64,000 nt of DNA from Lunularia cruciata (GCA_948567375.1 OX419757.1:44330001-44394000), one strand, 5' to 3'. Shown: positions 12,491-24,780, numbered from the stretch's first letter. A program made the numbers and translations. Notes: generated from the letters alone by a model not told the origin.

Positions 12491-13379
12491 GAATTGATAG
12501 GTAATAATAAAAATCACTTTAAAAAAAAGAAAAAATAAAAATGAATCTAAAAGAGAGCCTAGATTGATCTATGATTGTGTTTCTAGCTAAATGCATAACC
12601 TTCTCATAAAGAAATAAAAAATAAAGATGTGTATATTGACTTGTTTTTTTGACAATTTTAAACCACAAAAAGACGAGCTTTGACTTCTTGTGAGAAGGAA
12701 GGTAAAGTGGATAGAAAAGAGGAAGTGTTGTAGAAATTGAAAGATATAGAGAAATTATTTTGGGAAAAGGAGACTTGACCATAATGTAGAAAGAAAGAGA
12801 GGATATGGTACTTGCTTGCTTGAAGAAGTTGTTAGCAAACTCTATATTAAGAGAAGATTATCCTTATAATAAATGTTTTTACCATAATAATTAAGAATAA
12901 TTTTAGCATCTGATTTATTTGAGATTTGAGTTCCATGAGATATTCAAAGAAGCACTAAAAAGTGATAAAAGAAAACATTGAAGAGGTACATAAGAAACTT
13001 CTTTGTAGGATTCATTTGATTCCTCTACATCCGCTAAGCCAAAAGGTAGACAATAAGAACTTAAGGGAATATTTCCAAAATGGGAGAAGAAGCTCTTAGA
13101 GAAGATTTGAGAAAAGAAGGAATGCAACACCTCCAAAGAAGCTCATCAATTATCATCTCAAGAAGACGACCTCCTGCTTGTTTTGATCTTGACATTTGTT
13201 GCCTATATTCAAGGTAGAATAGAAGAATTGTTACAAGTAGAGTTCTCCAAGACACCAAAGGATAATCCAATCATGGTAACCCTCCTAAAGCAAACTGTGG
13301 ATCCATCTAGTGCATGATCTAAGACAAGCTCTATAAGGACCCAAAGAAATTAAAGAATAATGTGGGGCCAAAGCAAAAC
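12491..13379. other. AT-rich DNA, no recognised gene
   Basis: Short frames only. The right end (from about 13,100) may be the very decayed start of the gypsy relic that follows, but similarity to element I becomes readable only from about 13,380. Confidence 0.3.
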
Positions 13380-13475
13380 GAAAAAGTCATAGTAAGTCAT
13401 CAAGAACAAAGACAATCTCAAATAATTCCTTAATATAATATAGTTATGGACCTGGCCAAGTCTAAAGTAGACATC

Positions 13476-13606
13476 TTGTTTAAACAATACAGACTCTATT
13501 GGAGCTTAGCCCCGTGTTACCTTTTTTGTCTCTCCCTTGTACGGCTTGATGGGGTCTTCCCATCCTTCTTTTTTCCTATGCGGTCGCCTTTTTTTGTTTA
13601 AACAAT
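13476..13606 (+). mobile_element. 105-bp retroposon (SINE or truncated LINE) with 13-bp target duplication
   Basis: Identical 13-mers TTGTTTAAACAAT stand at 13,476-13,488 and 13,594-13,606. The 105 bases between them have no counterpart at the aligned place in element I (about 30,727), whereas sequence on both sides aligns. The insert is more GC-rich than its host and ends in a T run. Length and duplication size fit a non-LTR retroposon; its family is unknown. Confidence 0.7.
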
Positions 13607-15199
13607 TATAGGAACATAACAAGTTGTACAAGAAACAACTTGGGTTTGCACTCAAATGAGGTAAACAAGTGAAATGGAAAGATTCTCCTATCTATTGAAT
13701 AAACAAAGGGGATTTAGGTTCTCCTAAAATTGAAGTGGAATTTCATGCTTTATTATATTGATTTAATAGTCATTGATAGGATTGAGAGTTAATGTCATGA
13801 CCAAATACACTACCTATAAATTAGGGTAATTTGAATTCAAAGCAACCTCTTGAATATTGCACTTTGTAGAGCAGACCCAAAGAAGACCTTTGGTACAACT
13901 CTCCAAGGTATTGACCACCATTGGAGGAGTACATGTTAAATTGACATAGATTGTTCTTTGTCCTATCTTCAAAGTATGTTATCCTTCATTGATTGGTCAA
14001 TTGTGGTTATACAACATTCCTGAGATTATCAATTGATCTTAGCACAAGTTGTGCTTCAAGGATCCTAAAAAGACCAATAAAAAGTTTATCACTTATGTCT
14101 TGGAAGAAGATACCTCACCTTTGATAGGGATACACCTCAAAGACATCAAAAGTGTTATTAGAAGAAGACAAGGTGAATTATCTCAAATGCTACAAAATAA
14201 ATGAGTTCAAGGTAAATGAACATGATTCAATAAAAGGGGAGATTGAACACAAAGACAAACCATGGCTAAGCACAAAAATGTTGGGATTTAGCCATGTAAG
14301 TTGCATGGAAAGAATTATCAATCTAGACTATTGTTAGAATGTGATTTTAAGAGAAGGTAAAATCTTGAAGATTTCAAAGTATGTGTCTACAAAGGAATAT
14401 AAGGCATACAAAAAACTCTTCAAAAAATATCAAGATGTCTTTGCCTAGAGTATCAACAAAATACCAAGAATATGATACAAATTTGGGAGACCTTGAATTG
14501 ATTTAGGTCAAGAAAGCAATATCTGTTTGCAAATGTTAATTTAGGCTCAATCCAAAGTATTGCTAATCAAGGATGAGATATACAAATATCTTCAAGCCAA
14601 GATCATATTTCTTGTACTAAGTAATTAAAGAGTATCTCCCTTTGTTATTGTACTTAGAAGAAGACAAGTAAGATCCAAGTCTATCAAGATTTCAAGAAGT
14701 TGAACTGTATCACAAAGAAGGATTATCACCCATTGCCATTCACTGATGCACTTCTAGATCAAGTGGTTGGTTATGCTTGTTACAAGGATAAGACTACCTT
14801 CACAATTGATTGGGACAATTATGAATATAATCAGATGCCCCTTGGAATTTTTAATGCACCTAATACTTTTGAATGAATGATGAACATCATCTTCAATGAC
14901 TTTTTGCATAAATTTATGGAAGTCTTCATTAATGAAATTTGTGTCTTTTATCTTTAGCAAAAGATAAAATCATCTCTTTTATCTTTGCCAAAACATTTGA
15001 CAAGTGTTGAAACTTGGAGTTGTCTCTTCATTCAACAAAATTCTCTTTTGTGATGAAAATAGGAATCCTATGGTACACACAATTTTTTGGTAGAATTGAG
15101 AGAAATTAGAAGTGGAAAGAGTTATTATGTAGGTAAGCGTAATACTCCAAGGACAAGAGAACCCCCAAGAGAGAAAGCAAGAACACACAAAGCTTTGCA

Positions 15200-15445
15200 C
15201 TCAATACTACGGTGCCCCAAAGGAACACCTTGTCTTTATTATTTTCATGCCATTGTAGCATCAAACCTAGATTGCTCAAACGCTAGAGTAGTAGTGTTGG
15301 TAGTCAGAGGTATTTTGGCAATTACTCATAGGCTACTTGGCGGTCAAAGTTCATGTTTGGGGTATTGCCTACATGATGAGGCCCACTATCACTTGCACCA
15401 TTTGTATTGCCAAGTGTGCCATCAGCCAGACCATCAGGTTTGGAG
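15200..15445 (+). repeat. dispersed repeat fragment, related to 23,805-24,035 (inverted)
   Basis: This stretch aligns with the reverse complement of 23,805-24,035, sharing for example the patterns around TCATGCCATTGTAGCATC and CGCTAGAGTAGTAG (with substitutions). It interrupts the gypsy relic between its RT and its 3' end. It probably derives from the same family as the minus-strand element at 19,278-24,040. Confidence 0.5.
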
Positions 15446-15469
15446 ATCTAGATCAAAGTTAGAGGTATA

Positions 15470-17830
15470 TGTGGTACCCACCTTTTTTTTAATGAGTTTT
15501 AAAGAAGAAGTGTGTTGTTAAAGCCAAACAAAGGCTATATGCGGAAGAAACAAGAAGAATCATGTGTGTGGCATAGACCTTGGGTCAAAGTCAGAAGGAC
15601 ACAGGTTGGATGGGCAGAAGCATGAAGCCAAAAAATAGAGGACTTTGTATCAAGGTGTGCAACCCAATCCAAAGAACCTGTAACAACTTTTCCTTGGGTT
15701 CAGCCAATCAAGAAAGTACATGTAAAGAAAGTGACTACCTTGGGATCAAAAAGACATTGAGAGTGATAGAAAACAAACAAACAAAATTGTCATGTCAATT
15801 GAAGATCAACTGAAGAATGACCAACCAGTGAAAGATTATAAAATTGAGACGTCATTGAGGGCATTCTGAAATCTCATGACAATATCCTATGTCTCTCAAT
15901 AGTTGTCCCAAAGAATTTATAATCTCAAGTTTCGGGGAGGGTTTGATCTTTCAGAGACGAGAGTGAGGAAGCACACAATGGCCCCAAAGAGGAATAAGCA
16001 AAGCACTGTGTAATTCATCAATTAGATGTAGTGGCAAGGGTTGAAGTCTTGAATAGACTTTGCATCATATTTTTGGCATGGAATGGAATTTGAGCTTTCC
16101 ATTTTTCATGCAAAAATTGCTGCTAGCAATTGGAGAGATGAGCCCAAGCATGAAGAGAAGAGAGGAAATCTAGCTCAATGGACTGAGTTGGATTGAAGAT
16201 TAGTCTTAGGGAGAGAAGTAGGGAGAGTCACCTTCTATAGGAAGCGTGAGTCTTTGGAAGATGCCAAGGTGAAGAATTCTTTCAACAAAATTCACACCAA
16301 TAATGAGTACAAGGTGGATAGTTATAAGGACATAATATGAGGGGGGGATTGTTAGGATGATGATGGATATGATTAAGCTAGAGCAAAAAACCTACGTAAC
16401 AATACAGTAGGTGGTGTTCTACCCCCAAATGTTTGCAGGAGAGGAGGTAGATTAGGCAAAGTGTTTGCACCAATGCGTTGCGCAAATGATTACCAATTGG
16501 AGAATAGATATGCCACTCCATTACTTCATACCCTTTGCAACTCACTTCTACTTTGGATTAAACTTAGTTATTTTGAAGGAGAGAGGACAGATGGTGTCTC
16601 ACTTTCACCTCAACTTACAAAGAGAAGTAGATGTAGATGAGCAATATTATATCAATTGGGTTTGAGAAGGCAATGAGTACTACCTCAAGAGTAGGCAGGA
16701 GAGGATAGTGTCAATGGACATGCTAAGAAAGAGAAGTAGACCAATATGAAGAATAACACTAATACAACTACAAAAGATAAAGGCTGAATTTGCAGCTAGC
16801 TCTAGTAGATGTGAAGGAACCGTCTTTGGAGGAAAATTTGGAAGGAAAAATTGAGTCAAAGTGTTAAGACTTAGGAGCATAAGAAGAGTTCACTCTGCAT
16901 AGTGGAGAGTCTAGCAGCAATAGTGAGGGAGAGCTCAAAGTTCAGCAATCAAAGAAAGAGGTTGTTGGAGAGGAAGAGCGTGAGTTCCACAAGGCAATTG
17001 ACCAAATGAAGGGAGGAGACATGCCTTGTTTGGAGTTGCCAGAGGCCTTGTTTGGAGTTGCCAAAGCACAAGAGGTGGTTTGTCATTTAGGATCTATAGG
17101 TTGGTAAAGTTGTTGTAGCACGGTATTTTTGTTAGTAACTATCAATTGTGAAGCCTATTTAAAGGAAGCAGTTGCAGTATGTTGTTGTTCAATATTCATA
17201 TTTTTGAAGTTGAATAAAGCAAAGTGTTGTAACTCAATGCTTGTCATTTCATCTTAATTTTGAGTATCAATCTTGTATGTGTGTTTGTGAGTGTTTGGAG
17301 AAGTTTGAAGTGCAATTCAATAAGTTTGTTGGATGTTGGATTTTGTAGTGCTGATTTCATTCTATGTGTTTGATCTTGAGTGGATAGCAATCAAAGCAAT
17401 GCCTTGATAGATCTATGAGGAATTATAGTGTTGGTAGTATTTTGCATTGGTGAATGCAACATTGGATTGATGCAAAGCAACTTTGATTGAGGAAGTTATG
17501 CCTTCAATGGAGAGGTGGAACACAATTTTGAGGCAAAGTTGTTTCATAGAGAAGTAGCCTTCTTTGGGAGAGTTTGAAAGATCACAATTGAAGTTTGTTT
17601 GGAAAGATTTGAAGTATTGTGATTATGAGTGTTATTAATTATGACAAGAATGTGAATCTGTGATTGTTATTCTCTTTTGGGTGTGGTTTCTACTTGAGAG
17701 ATTAAAGATGCAACCAAGAAGAATTTTTTGTTATATTTTACTTTGTATTTTACCATTTTGAATCATATCTTTGTGTGAACAAACTTTACTTACCGATTAT
17801 TTCTAAAGTAATATTTGCTAGGTTGTCACA
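15470..17830 (+). mobile_element. decayed giant LTR, internally shortened (2.36 kb)
   Basis: It starts TGTGGTACCCA and ends GGTTGTCACA, the family termini, but is 1.4 kb shorter than complete copies. Remnants of the LTR-encoded protein are readable, for example near 16,070-16,320 (the FLAWN and KRGNLAQWTELD region) and at 16,465-16,665 (FATHFYFGLNLV). It is followed at once by a primer-binding site and gag, and preceded by pol. It therefore joins two internal regions, a pol-LTR-gag order expected from recombination between elements. Confidence 0.7.
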
Positions 17831-19277
17831 TGAATTTTGGCACCACTCTTGAGAATGAAAATCTCAAGAGTGGAAGAATATGAAGCCAAATCTTACACGG
17901 AGTGTCCAACCAATACAAATGTCTACATCAAGAGAACAATGGTAAGAGAGGTAATAAAAAAACTTTGCATCATGAAGAAGAAGAATGCCAAAAGAGCCAA
18001 TTCACCTTTGACAAAGCTGAGAAGGAGATGTAGGATTTACAACTTCTTCATAAAGTTCAAGAAGCCTTGAAGGACCTCAAACAAAAGAAACAAGAGATTG
18101 GGTGGCAAGGCTACTTTGAATCTTTGAATCCCAAGAAGAAAGATGTAAGTGGACAAATATATTTAGTGTGACCCAATACACCGTCATCCTCAAGAGCTGT
18201 CAAGGGAGCCAATTTCATTAAAGAATTCATTTGTGACAACACAAAATTTGATGAAAGAAGAGTGTCAATACCTTTTACATTCAAATCCTTGACTAGTTTG
18301 AAAGGATCTTAAGAGCCATCTAAAGATATTGAACCTCTTTCTTCAACTTGGGTTGAAGTTGATGTACCAACAAAAGAGCAACCTGTCAACAAAGACCTCA
18401 TTTTGAACTTGATGAACCCCTAGGTGAACCAAGAAGTGCCATTACCAGCCAATCCCTTGGGCCCATCAAGTCCAATACCACCACAGCCTAATCCACAAAG
18501 TTACAGAAGGACTTTGTTGTCCATCATCTGACACACATACCATAAGTACAAGGGGACGGAACAAGATGAAGACCTTGATGAATTCATCAAAGAATTCAAA
18601 GTCATCTCCTTTGCCAACAAGGAGCATGACTCCACTAATTATCTGCAAATTTTCCAAAGTTTGCTCTGAAAGAAAGCTCAGAGTTGGTACATGTATGTGA
18701 TCCAAAAGGAGTTCAAACCAGGCAATTGTGCAGACTTGAGAGACAACTTCTTGGAAAAATTATGGGAAGTGGATTATGATATGAGTGTCTTTGTGGCACA
18801 TTGATCTCAACCAGGGAAAGAATGAGAAGTTAAGAGACTACCTTGAGCGGTCCATGGGATTATTGAACCATGTGCCAAAGCAATCCGGTGTGGTAGGTTA
18901 CTCTAATGCTCAACCTATCACCTAGTTCCTTGGTGGATCATCACTAGAGATTTGAATCTTTGCCAAGGAGAGGAACATAAATTCCTTGGATAAGGTGCTC
19001 AAACACGTCACTTGATACAAGACAGCCCACTCACTCTTCTAGTAATCAAAGAAATTGGGAGAAAAAAAGGCAAGAAGCCCAAACAAAGAGCTTCTTGCAA
19101 TACATCCCCTTCTTTGGAAACATCTTCCACATCTTCCAATTCTTCTTTGGAATCTAAAGAAGACTCAAAGCCAAGAAGAAAAAAAAGGCCAGGAGTAAAT
19201 AAAGTATCAACACCCCCACCAAAATTTGTAAATAAAACCAACACTAAGCTAAAGAATCCTATCAAAAGAGTTTGCGT
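17831..19277 (+). pseudogene. degenerate gag of the giant-LTR family, with primer-binding site
   Basis: After the LTR end, TGGCACCACTCTTGAGAA begins at 17,838 in the primer-binding position. Bases 18,000-19,277 align with the gag of element I (28,200-29,610), including a region encoding something like DEFIKEFKVISFANKEHDS near 18,575-18,635. Stops and frameshifts break the frame. The copy is cut off at about 19,277 by an unrelated minus-strand element, before its zinc knuckles. Confidence 0.7.
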
Positions 19278-19850
19278 GGAACACCCAAGGTGGATGAAAC
19301 AATCCCACTCGTACTCCAAATCCAAGTGATCTTCTCTTGTACTAGAGTATCCTTTGCATTGGTGTTCCCCTCCAATAAATCATCAAGCCAAGTAACAAAA
19401 CCATTGAAAGCTAAAATTGAAGCCGCCATGGTCCTGGATTGTTGTGAGCCAAGACTACCACTACTGAAGCATACTAGTAGGCAACATACTCATCCCTCAC
19501 CAAATTGCCAAACTGGTCTATAGGATAATGTCTTCTCCCAATAGTCAATATTGAAACCCATGAGGTATAACACTGCTCCCTCAACTAACACATCATACAA
19601 CTCAACTATCGTTGCAATGGCCTGAGCTCTCACCATAAAGCTATCAATTGGATGATCGGGCTGAATTTGAACAACAAGCTCTCCACATGTGGTGTACTAT
19701 GTAGAACCACCACCTAGAGATGGCTGGATCTAGAATGGACACCTCTCCACATTGGTATTCCGTAACTCCAAACCGCCAATTGCAGCCTTTCCCAACATAA
19801 AGGGTTGCGTACCAGAGTCAAGGACCCTTTGTGGTGTATGTGACTATGTG
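19278..19850 (-). pseudogene. retroviral-type aspartic protease remnant
   Basis: Minus-strand translation gives RVLDSGTQPFMLGKAAIGG, with the DSG active-site triad of retroelement proteases (DTG/DSG type). Downstream it reads FMVRAQAIATIVELYDVLV and LYLMGFNIDYWEKTLSYRP. This layout (DSG, then Y-D-V-L-V-G-like and L-G-F-N-x-D-x-W) is common to a group of plant gypsy proteases. At least two stops interrupt it. In a living element it would cleave the gag-pol polyprotein. Confidence 0.65.
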
Positions 19851-19943
19851 GGACCTTCTTTGAAGGTCACACCAAACAAAAAATCTGAATGCTTGTGATG
19901 ACTATGTTGGACCTTCTCTAAAGGTCCCACCCAACAAAAAATC
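19841..19943. repeat. short tandem duplication, period 58 bp
   Basis: Bases 19,841-19,885 and 19,899-19,943 both run from TGACTATGT to ACAAAAAATC with a few substitutions. The duplication lies between the protease remnant and gag of the minus-strand element. Confidence 0.65.
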
Positions 19944-20300
19944 CCCCTTTGGTTATCCAATAGGATAGGTGTAATTTGTGCTTGCTCAAAGGCCGGTCTA
20001 GTTGGTAGCTCCTCCAGTCTAGCCGTTGCTGCATGCCATAAACCACTGGTTCTTGAGCGGATCCCATGCTCCTCAGCCAAGTCAGCTCCACTATCAACCA
20101 CCTCTACTTTTGTAGTAGGAACCACATCATCCCTACTCTCAAAAAGCTTGGCAGCCAACCAAAATGTTGGGGGTTTAAACTTCCAATATACACATGTCAT
20201 TGGCTAAAAATAAAGGATAGCGCATAATGAGCTGAGTTGCCCCCAACATCATGCTAGACTTAGTCTATGTAGTAATAAGTGGTTGACTAGTAGGTAGTCT

Positions 20301-20960
20301 TGTGAGCCGACATGTCTCTCACTCAAGATGAACCTCTGATGGCTATTATGGTAGTGCACCATGGACTAAGAAGGCAAAGAACTCCAACTCCATCATACTC
20401 CTCCAAGGCTAACACTCCAAGACTCAAGCTATTGCTCACTAGAGAACTCAATGAGAGAGATAGTTGCAAATGAAAGGATTATGATTACCTCCTCACTCCT
20501 TGTTTATATACTTGTGAAATAGTTGCTAAAGTTACTAATTACTGGTGTAACTCAAGTTACTAGGCTAAAAGTCAAATAAAGTAAGAAAGCAAAGGAATAT
20601 CCATATTCATGAGAGTATTCTTCAAAGCATATGGTCAAGGATGCCTTTACATAGGCTATCCTTGGACTATAGAAGAATCCAAAACAAAAAGGCTTGTGGG
20701 TCAAAGAGTTCTCAACTCTTTCCTCAAAGCCAAACACCTAGGAATAATACCAAGTCAATACACTAGAATCCAAAATAGTGGTGCTCATTTTTTCTACTTC
20801 CTCTAAAGTAATATCCCCTCTATCTTAACTATGACTAACTTTAGCTAATCATAACTAAGGTAGAACTAACCATTATCTTTATATAAATAATATCTCTCAA
20901 GCACTTGTAATACCAAATTAAATATCATAATACCACACACATGCACAAATGGGTGTTATA
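20301..20960 (-). mobile_element. small solo LTR, minus orientation
   Basis: Reverse complement of the same 660-690 bp LTR found at 31,997 and 60,152. The plus strand starts TGTGAGCC and ends GGGTGTTATA, i.e. the LTR runs TATAACACCC to GGCTCACA. Flanks are GTCT and GTCC, a 4-bp duplication with one change. TTTATATA at 20,503-20,510 is its TATA box. It is more diverged than the other two copies and is inserted in the minus-strand gypsy element. Confidence 0.8.
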
Positions 20961-21399
20961 GTCCATCATGCATCCCATCACCACCTACCACACTTGCATT
21001 AGGACATCCAAGAGCCATGGATGTCATCTATAGTGCCTCAAGTAGTGTAAAATATTGGGGAAGTCTGACTTGTCTACGAGCCTTTCTTCTCTATGGATCA
21101 AACTCCATTGATGCTCCTCTAGGCTCTAAAGCACATATTGCATTCCTAGTCACTATGGCAAATGCATCCATATGTACTAATTTGCATATGAAGTCCAAGG
21201 TGTCTCTATCACCTACATGAGGTGGAAGCCTCAACACGTGAATCTGATCTCCTCTAAGCTATGGCCATGCTAGCCAATCTTTGCTCCAATTGCTCAATGC
21301 GAGTAGCCATAGTTGTATTAGAAGTAAGAGCAGGTACTGCATCTCTACTAGGTGTGGATCCTCTACCACCACGTCTACCACCTTTTCCTCCATGACTAG

Positions 21400-22290
21400 A
21401 GCTCCTCTACTACCTACCATAGTAGCCTAACCACTCCGTAACTCAAGGTGTAGGTCAAAGCACCAATCACTAGTATGACCAAATCAATGGCAATGCTCAC
21501 ACTATCTTTGTGTTGGTTGTGATGCACTAGAGGTTTCAAGTCCACTGCCTTGAAGGCAATCTCTCTTGTGATGAGGTCCACCACAAGTCCAACAAGCAAC
21601 ACCACCACTCACTGGTTGCCACTGACCCAAAAATGAAGGTAAGGGTCTAGCTATAGTAGGCCCTCCACTCGCTCCATAGGATTTGGGTTGTCCACCCTAT
21701 CCTCAAAAACCAACATGGCATGGTGCACTCTACTACATGTTGGAAGAAATAACTATTGTGGATGAGGTCTCCCTACCAAATCTAGATGTCACTACTCTCC
21801 TACACCATGTTGAGCTCAATACGCTTAGCTAAACCAAAGACCATTTCCAAAGTAGCTTGCAACAACGTAACATCACAAACTCTAAGTTGCAACTTCTTGT
21901 CCAATATCCCATACCAAAACGAGATTGCTTGGGCCTCAATAACTCCCTGAGTAAAACTGATCAACCCTCTCATGCAAGTGTAGGCCTTGCATAGGCTCTC
22001 TTCAGCCTTCCATTGGAACTCTTGCAAGCTCCTTAGCTTGTTAGTCCGTACTCCTTGGTAGTTCTACCTCAAACTAGAAGAACTCCACCATGAGGTTAAA
22101 CCTTGGTACTACACCACCTCTTGTAGTAGTACCTCCACTCATAGTAGCACCATCTCCAAGAGATCCACCAACGCTACTAGAGCTAGAACTCATGGGTACA
22201 TCCGATCTACCTCTAGAAACCGAGCCAAAAGTGATAGAGATATAGTTTGGAGACCAATACTGTCTCCATAGCTCAATCTCCTCCAAGTGA
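21400..22290 (-). pseudogene. gag remnant with one CCHC-like knuckle
   Basis: The minus strand encodes an acidic, amphipathic gag-like stretch at 22,027-21,800 (SLCKAYTCMRGLISFTQG and LQLRVCDVTLLQATLEMV). Near 21,600-21,530 it has a 13-residue knuckle, CWTCGGPHHKRDC, the short form often seen in plant gypsy gag proteins. A Ser/Gly-rich segment lies at 22,210-22,110. Several stops and frame changes show it is dead. It would have packaged element RNA. Confidence 0.55.
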
Positions 22291-23804
22291 GCTCTCTTAA
22301 ACTTAGTAGTTATCCATTAGTGGACCCTCTAGATATTGAAATAACCCCTTCTGCACCACAAAGAGTGTGAAAAAAGTTAAGTTCTGCATCTGTTGTAGAT
22401 CACACCAACTATCAAACTCTTAGATGAAATCATCCAACTCAATGGTACCCACTATACCAGAGTAATGCTTTTGACCTTTGGAGGCTCCATAAATCTTGTC
22501 CATGTCCCATAACAATGATGCTGATACACCAAGTGCACTCTCAACTAAATCAGCTCCTATGTCAAACTCTGACTTAGAGACAATCTCCTCCCACACTAGG
22601 GATTGAGATATAAGCTGACACCAAGCGCAACTCTAAGTAACCCACTATGTACTACAATGTTATCTCCTCTGGAATCCCCAAGGAACTCATTTGTGACAAA
22701 GTAACCAAGAAATGCAATCCATAACTGCAACCTCTGCAAGTACCCCACCAAGTACCAACACCACCAACTAAATGCCCCCGACTAATGTAGCTCTAACTAC
22801 AACAACTACACTAGAGGAAAGGGCAACTTGTAACTTGCCATCACAACACAGACTCTCACGGTTTGCAGGTCAACACTTCCTTCCTCACCAGAGAGAAACA
22901 TGAGTAGTCTGATTGGTCATCACTCTAGCCTCACTACCAAGAGCACACCCAAGCATCAATGCTTTAAATTCAAGGCACCTCACACAAAACATGGTGCACA
23001 AACCAGAAGTAGAGAATGGAGGGGGTCCAATCACAAGGAAGCTAAAAAAAAATACTCGACCTCATAAATCAACACCAGACTAACTCTCCCACCATTTGGC
23101 ATTTGACATAATTGGAGTAGCTATCTACTTCTTGAGCTACAAGGATCACCAAGAATGGGATCAAAGTTTGTCTCTCCAAAATCTAACATAAACCCTTCAC
23201 AAAATCTGACATAAAATTTGACATAAATCCCTAAAAATAGCTGACCGCCAAATCCTCTACTAACTCTTCACTCAAGCCAAGTTGGAAAGATGAGTTTTGT
23301 CCAATCTCTAATTCATAGGAGTGGGTTCACAACTCCACCTTCAATTTCACTTCTCAGCTCAACTCGCACTAGATTGGTCTTGTGTTCACCTCTTGAGCTC
23401 AAAATCACAATTACCGCTTGAAATCAACTCTCTTTGGCTCTAAATTTGGCCAGCACTTATGCACACAATCACTTCCAGGGATATCAAAACTGCGATCAAG
23501 GTACTACAATCCTTTGGGCTTGGAGATACCACTACCACCCTAAGGTCTTGCACCTAATTTCTTCATGACTCTCACTTCTTTGTTGTAATTAGTTCATTTA
23601 CATTCAATTAGATCAGTACTTGATCTATCATTCAATAATCTGCCAACAATTGGTCACTGATTACAATCAAGCCACACCCATTCTAGCTAAGAGACTCCAA
23701 GTGATACTTGCTGGCTTTCTATCCACTCTAGCCAAGAAATCAAAGGCTCAACAATAGAGAAGTGAGCTCTATGGAGCTGCACTCCCAAGGTATAATCTTG
23801 ATTT

Positions 23805-24035
23805 TGACCTAGGTCTCACACCAATAGTCCTGCTAATGGCACACCTAATGGTGCGTGTGATGGTGTCTCCACCATGAAGTCAATACCCAAACACAACATC
23901 TGACCATCAAAAAGTAGTATATGAATAACTACCAAAATACCTCTAACTACTATCACTATTACTCTAGTGTTCAAGCAATCCAAATGCGATGTTACAAATG
24001 GCGTGATAATGCAAACCAAGATGTATCTCTTCCTC
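23805..24035 (-). repeat. dispersed repeat fragment, related to 15,200-15,445
   Basis: The reverse complement aligns with 15,200-15,445 over about 230 bases. It lies at the outer edge of the minus-strand gypsy element, which suggests that it belongs to that element's terminal region. Confidence 0.5.
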
Positions 24036-24039
24036 ATGA

Positions 24040-24389
24040 ATTAGGTCATTTGTTGGATTGGACCCACAAAATCAATTCCACATTTCTCAAATAGTGCTAA
24101 TGGTAAAATCAATCTCAAAGGCCATTGGGAGTAGATGTGTGCTTTCTTCTTCTTTGACAAGTATCACAACTTTGGATGTAGGCTTGAGTATCCTTGTACA
24201 TCATAGGCCACTAGTACCCTAATGAAAGAATTTTCTTTATGGTATTCTTCAAGGCATAGTGTTCTTATGATGCATCCAAGTGTAAGAACTAAATGACTCC
24301 TACGACTTCATATGCCTCCAAGTATCTCCAAAGTAATTTGTCTTCACCAATTTTAAGTAAAATGTTGTGCTTCAATTGGTATTGTCCCA
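24040..24389 (-). pseudogene. integrase N-terminal fragment of inverted element R
   Basis: The reverse complement aligns with element I at about 33,775-34,130 (integrase zinc-finger region up to the first catalytic Asp, the GIDFMGP-like segment). It is continuous in element R with 35,728 onward: the stretch ending at 24,389 picks up exactly where the R fragment at 35,728 stops, with element I lying between them. Confidence 0.7.
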
Positions 24390-24773
24390 TGTGGAACCCA
24401 CAACTTTTTTTTGAAATGGAGAAGAAGAAGTGTATAGGAAAGTCGGATTGCGCATGTATGGCCGAAGAAGGCAAAGAAAAGAGTCTTCGGGATGAAACCC
24501 AAGGTAACGTGGCTTTGGGTCATAAAGCGAAGTACTCGGACTTGCCCTGTCAGCATACTACCCAAAGTAAGAAGTCTTTGTATTGGGGGGGGGTGCTCAA
24601 CCTGAGGTGAGGACAATGTAACAACTTTTCTTTGGGGCAAGAAATTCAAGAAGGGACCGTTCAAAAACCGGCGGTCATACGCATGAAGTACACTTGACAA
24701 TGACAGGCGCATGCAAGAGGTGTGATTTCTCTTTAGAAACTTGAATTAAAGAGAGACAAAGAAGGTGCAACTC

Positions 24774-24780
24774 TATAAAA
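24774..24780 (+). promoter_or_regulatory. conserved LTR TATA box 1
   Basis: TATAAAA stands 384 bases from the LTR start. The same box is at 35,389 (offset 392), 37,246 (373), 40,828 (380), 56,322 (376, as TATAAGA) and 62,580 (377). It precedes the LTR-encoded frame by about 165 bases, so it is the likely promoter of that frame. Confidence 0.65.

Larger units (their letters stand above)
13380..15469 (+). pseudogene. degenerate gypsy protease-RT region (giant-LTR family)
   Basis: Base-level similarity to element I is visible throughout: 13,430-13,480 plus 13,607-14,060 match its protease region, and 14,700-15,060 match its reverse transcriptase. Translated scraps include KKDYHPLPFTDALLDQVV, YNQMPLGIFNAPNTF and FLHKFMEVFI, typical of a gypsy RT fingers-palm region. 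Stops and frameshifts are dense, the catalytic YIDD-type box reads FINE, and integrase is missing. The segment ends in a purine-rich stretch directly before an LTR start at 15,470, as expected for the 3' end of an internal region. Confidence 0.7.
19278..24040 (-). mobile_element. degenerate minus-strand Ty3/gypsy element (different family)
   Basis: Read on the minus strand, this block has a gag-like region (about 22,290-21,400), then, past an inserted small LTR, an aspartic protease-like region (about 19,850-19,280). The protease differs from that of the giant-LTR family, so it is a separate lineage. No RT or integrase is present. Bases 22,330-23,800 should be its 5' leader or LTR, but I could not define LTR ends. 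Its right edge meets the minus-strand integrase of element R at about 24,040. Confidence 0.6.

Noticed and set aside
12519-12782. 87-codon minus-strand frame rich in Phe, Leu and Ser
   Set aside because: Composition reflects AT-rich DNA; no motif, no partner exons.
19844-20200. 118-codon minus-strand frame as a separate gene
   Set aside because: It sits between gag and protease of the minus-strand gypsy element, includes the 58-bp tandem duplication, and is most simply part of that element's polyprotein.
24390-24402. TGTGGTACCCACA as the terminal inverted repeat of a DNA transposon
   Set aside because: The other end is GGTTGTCACA, which shares only the TGTG/CACA tips. The unit occurs at both ends of a gag-pol region in the same orientation, so it is an LTR.
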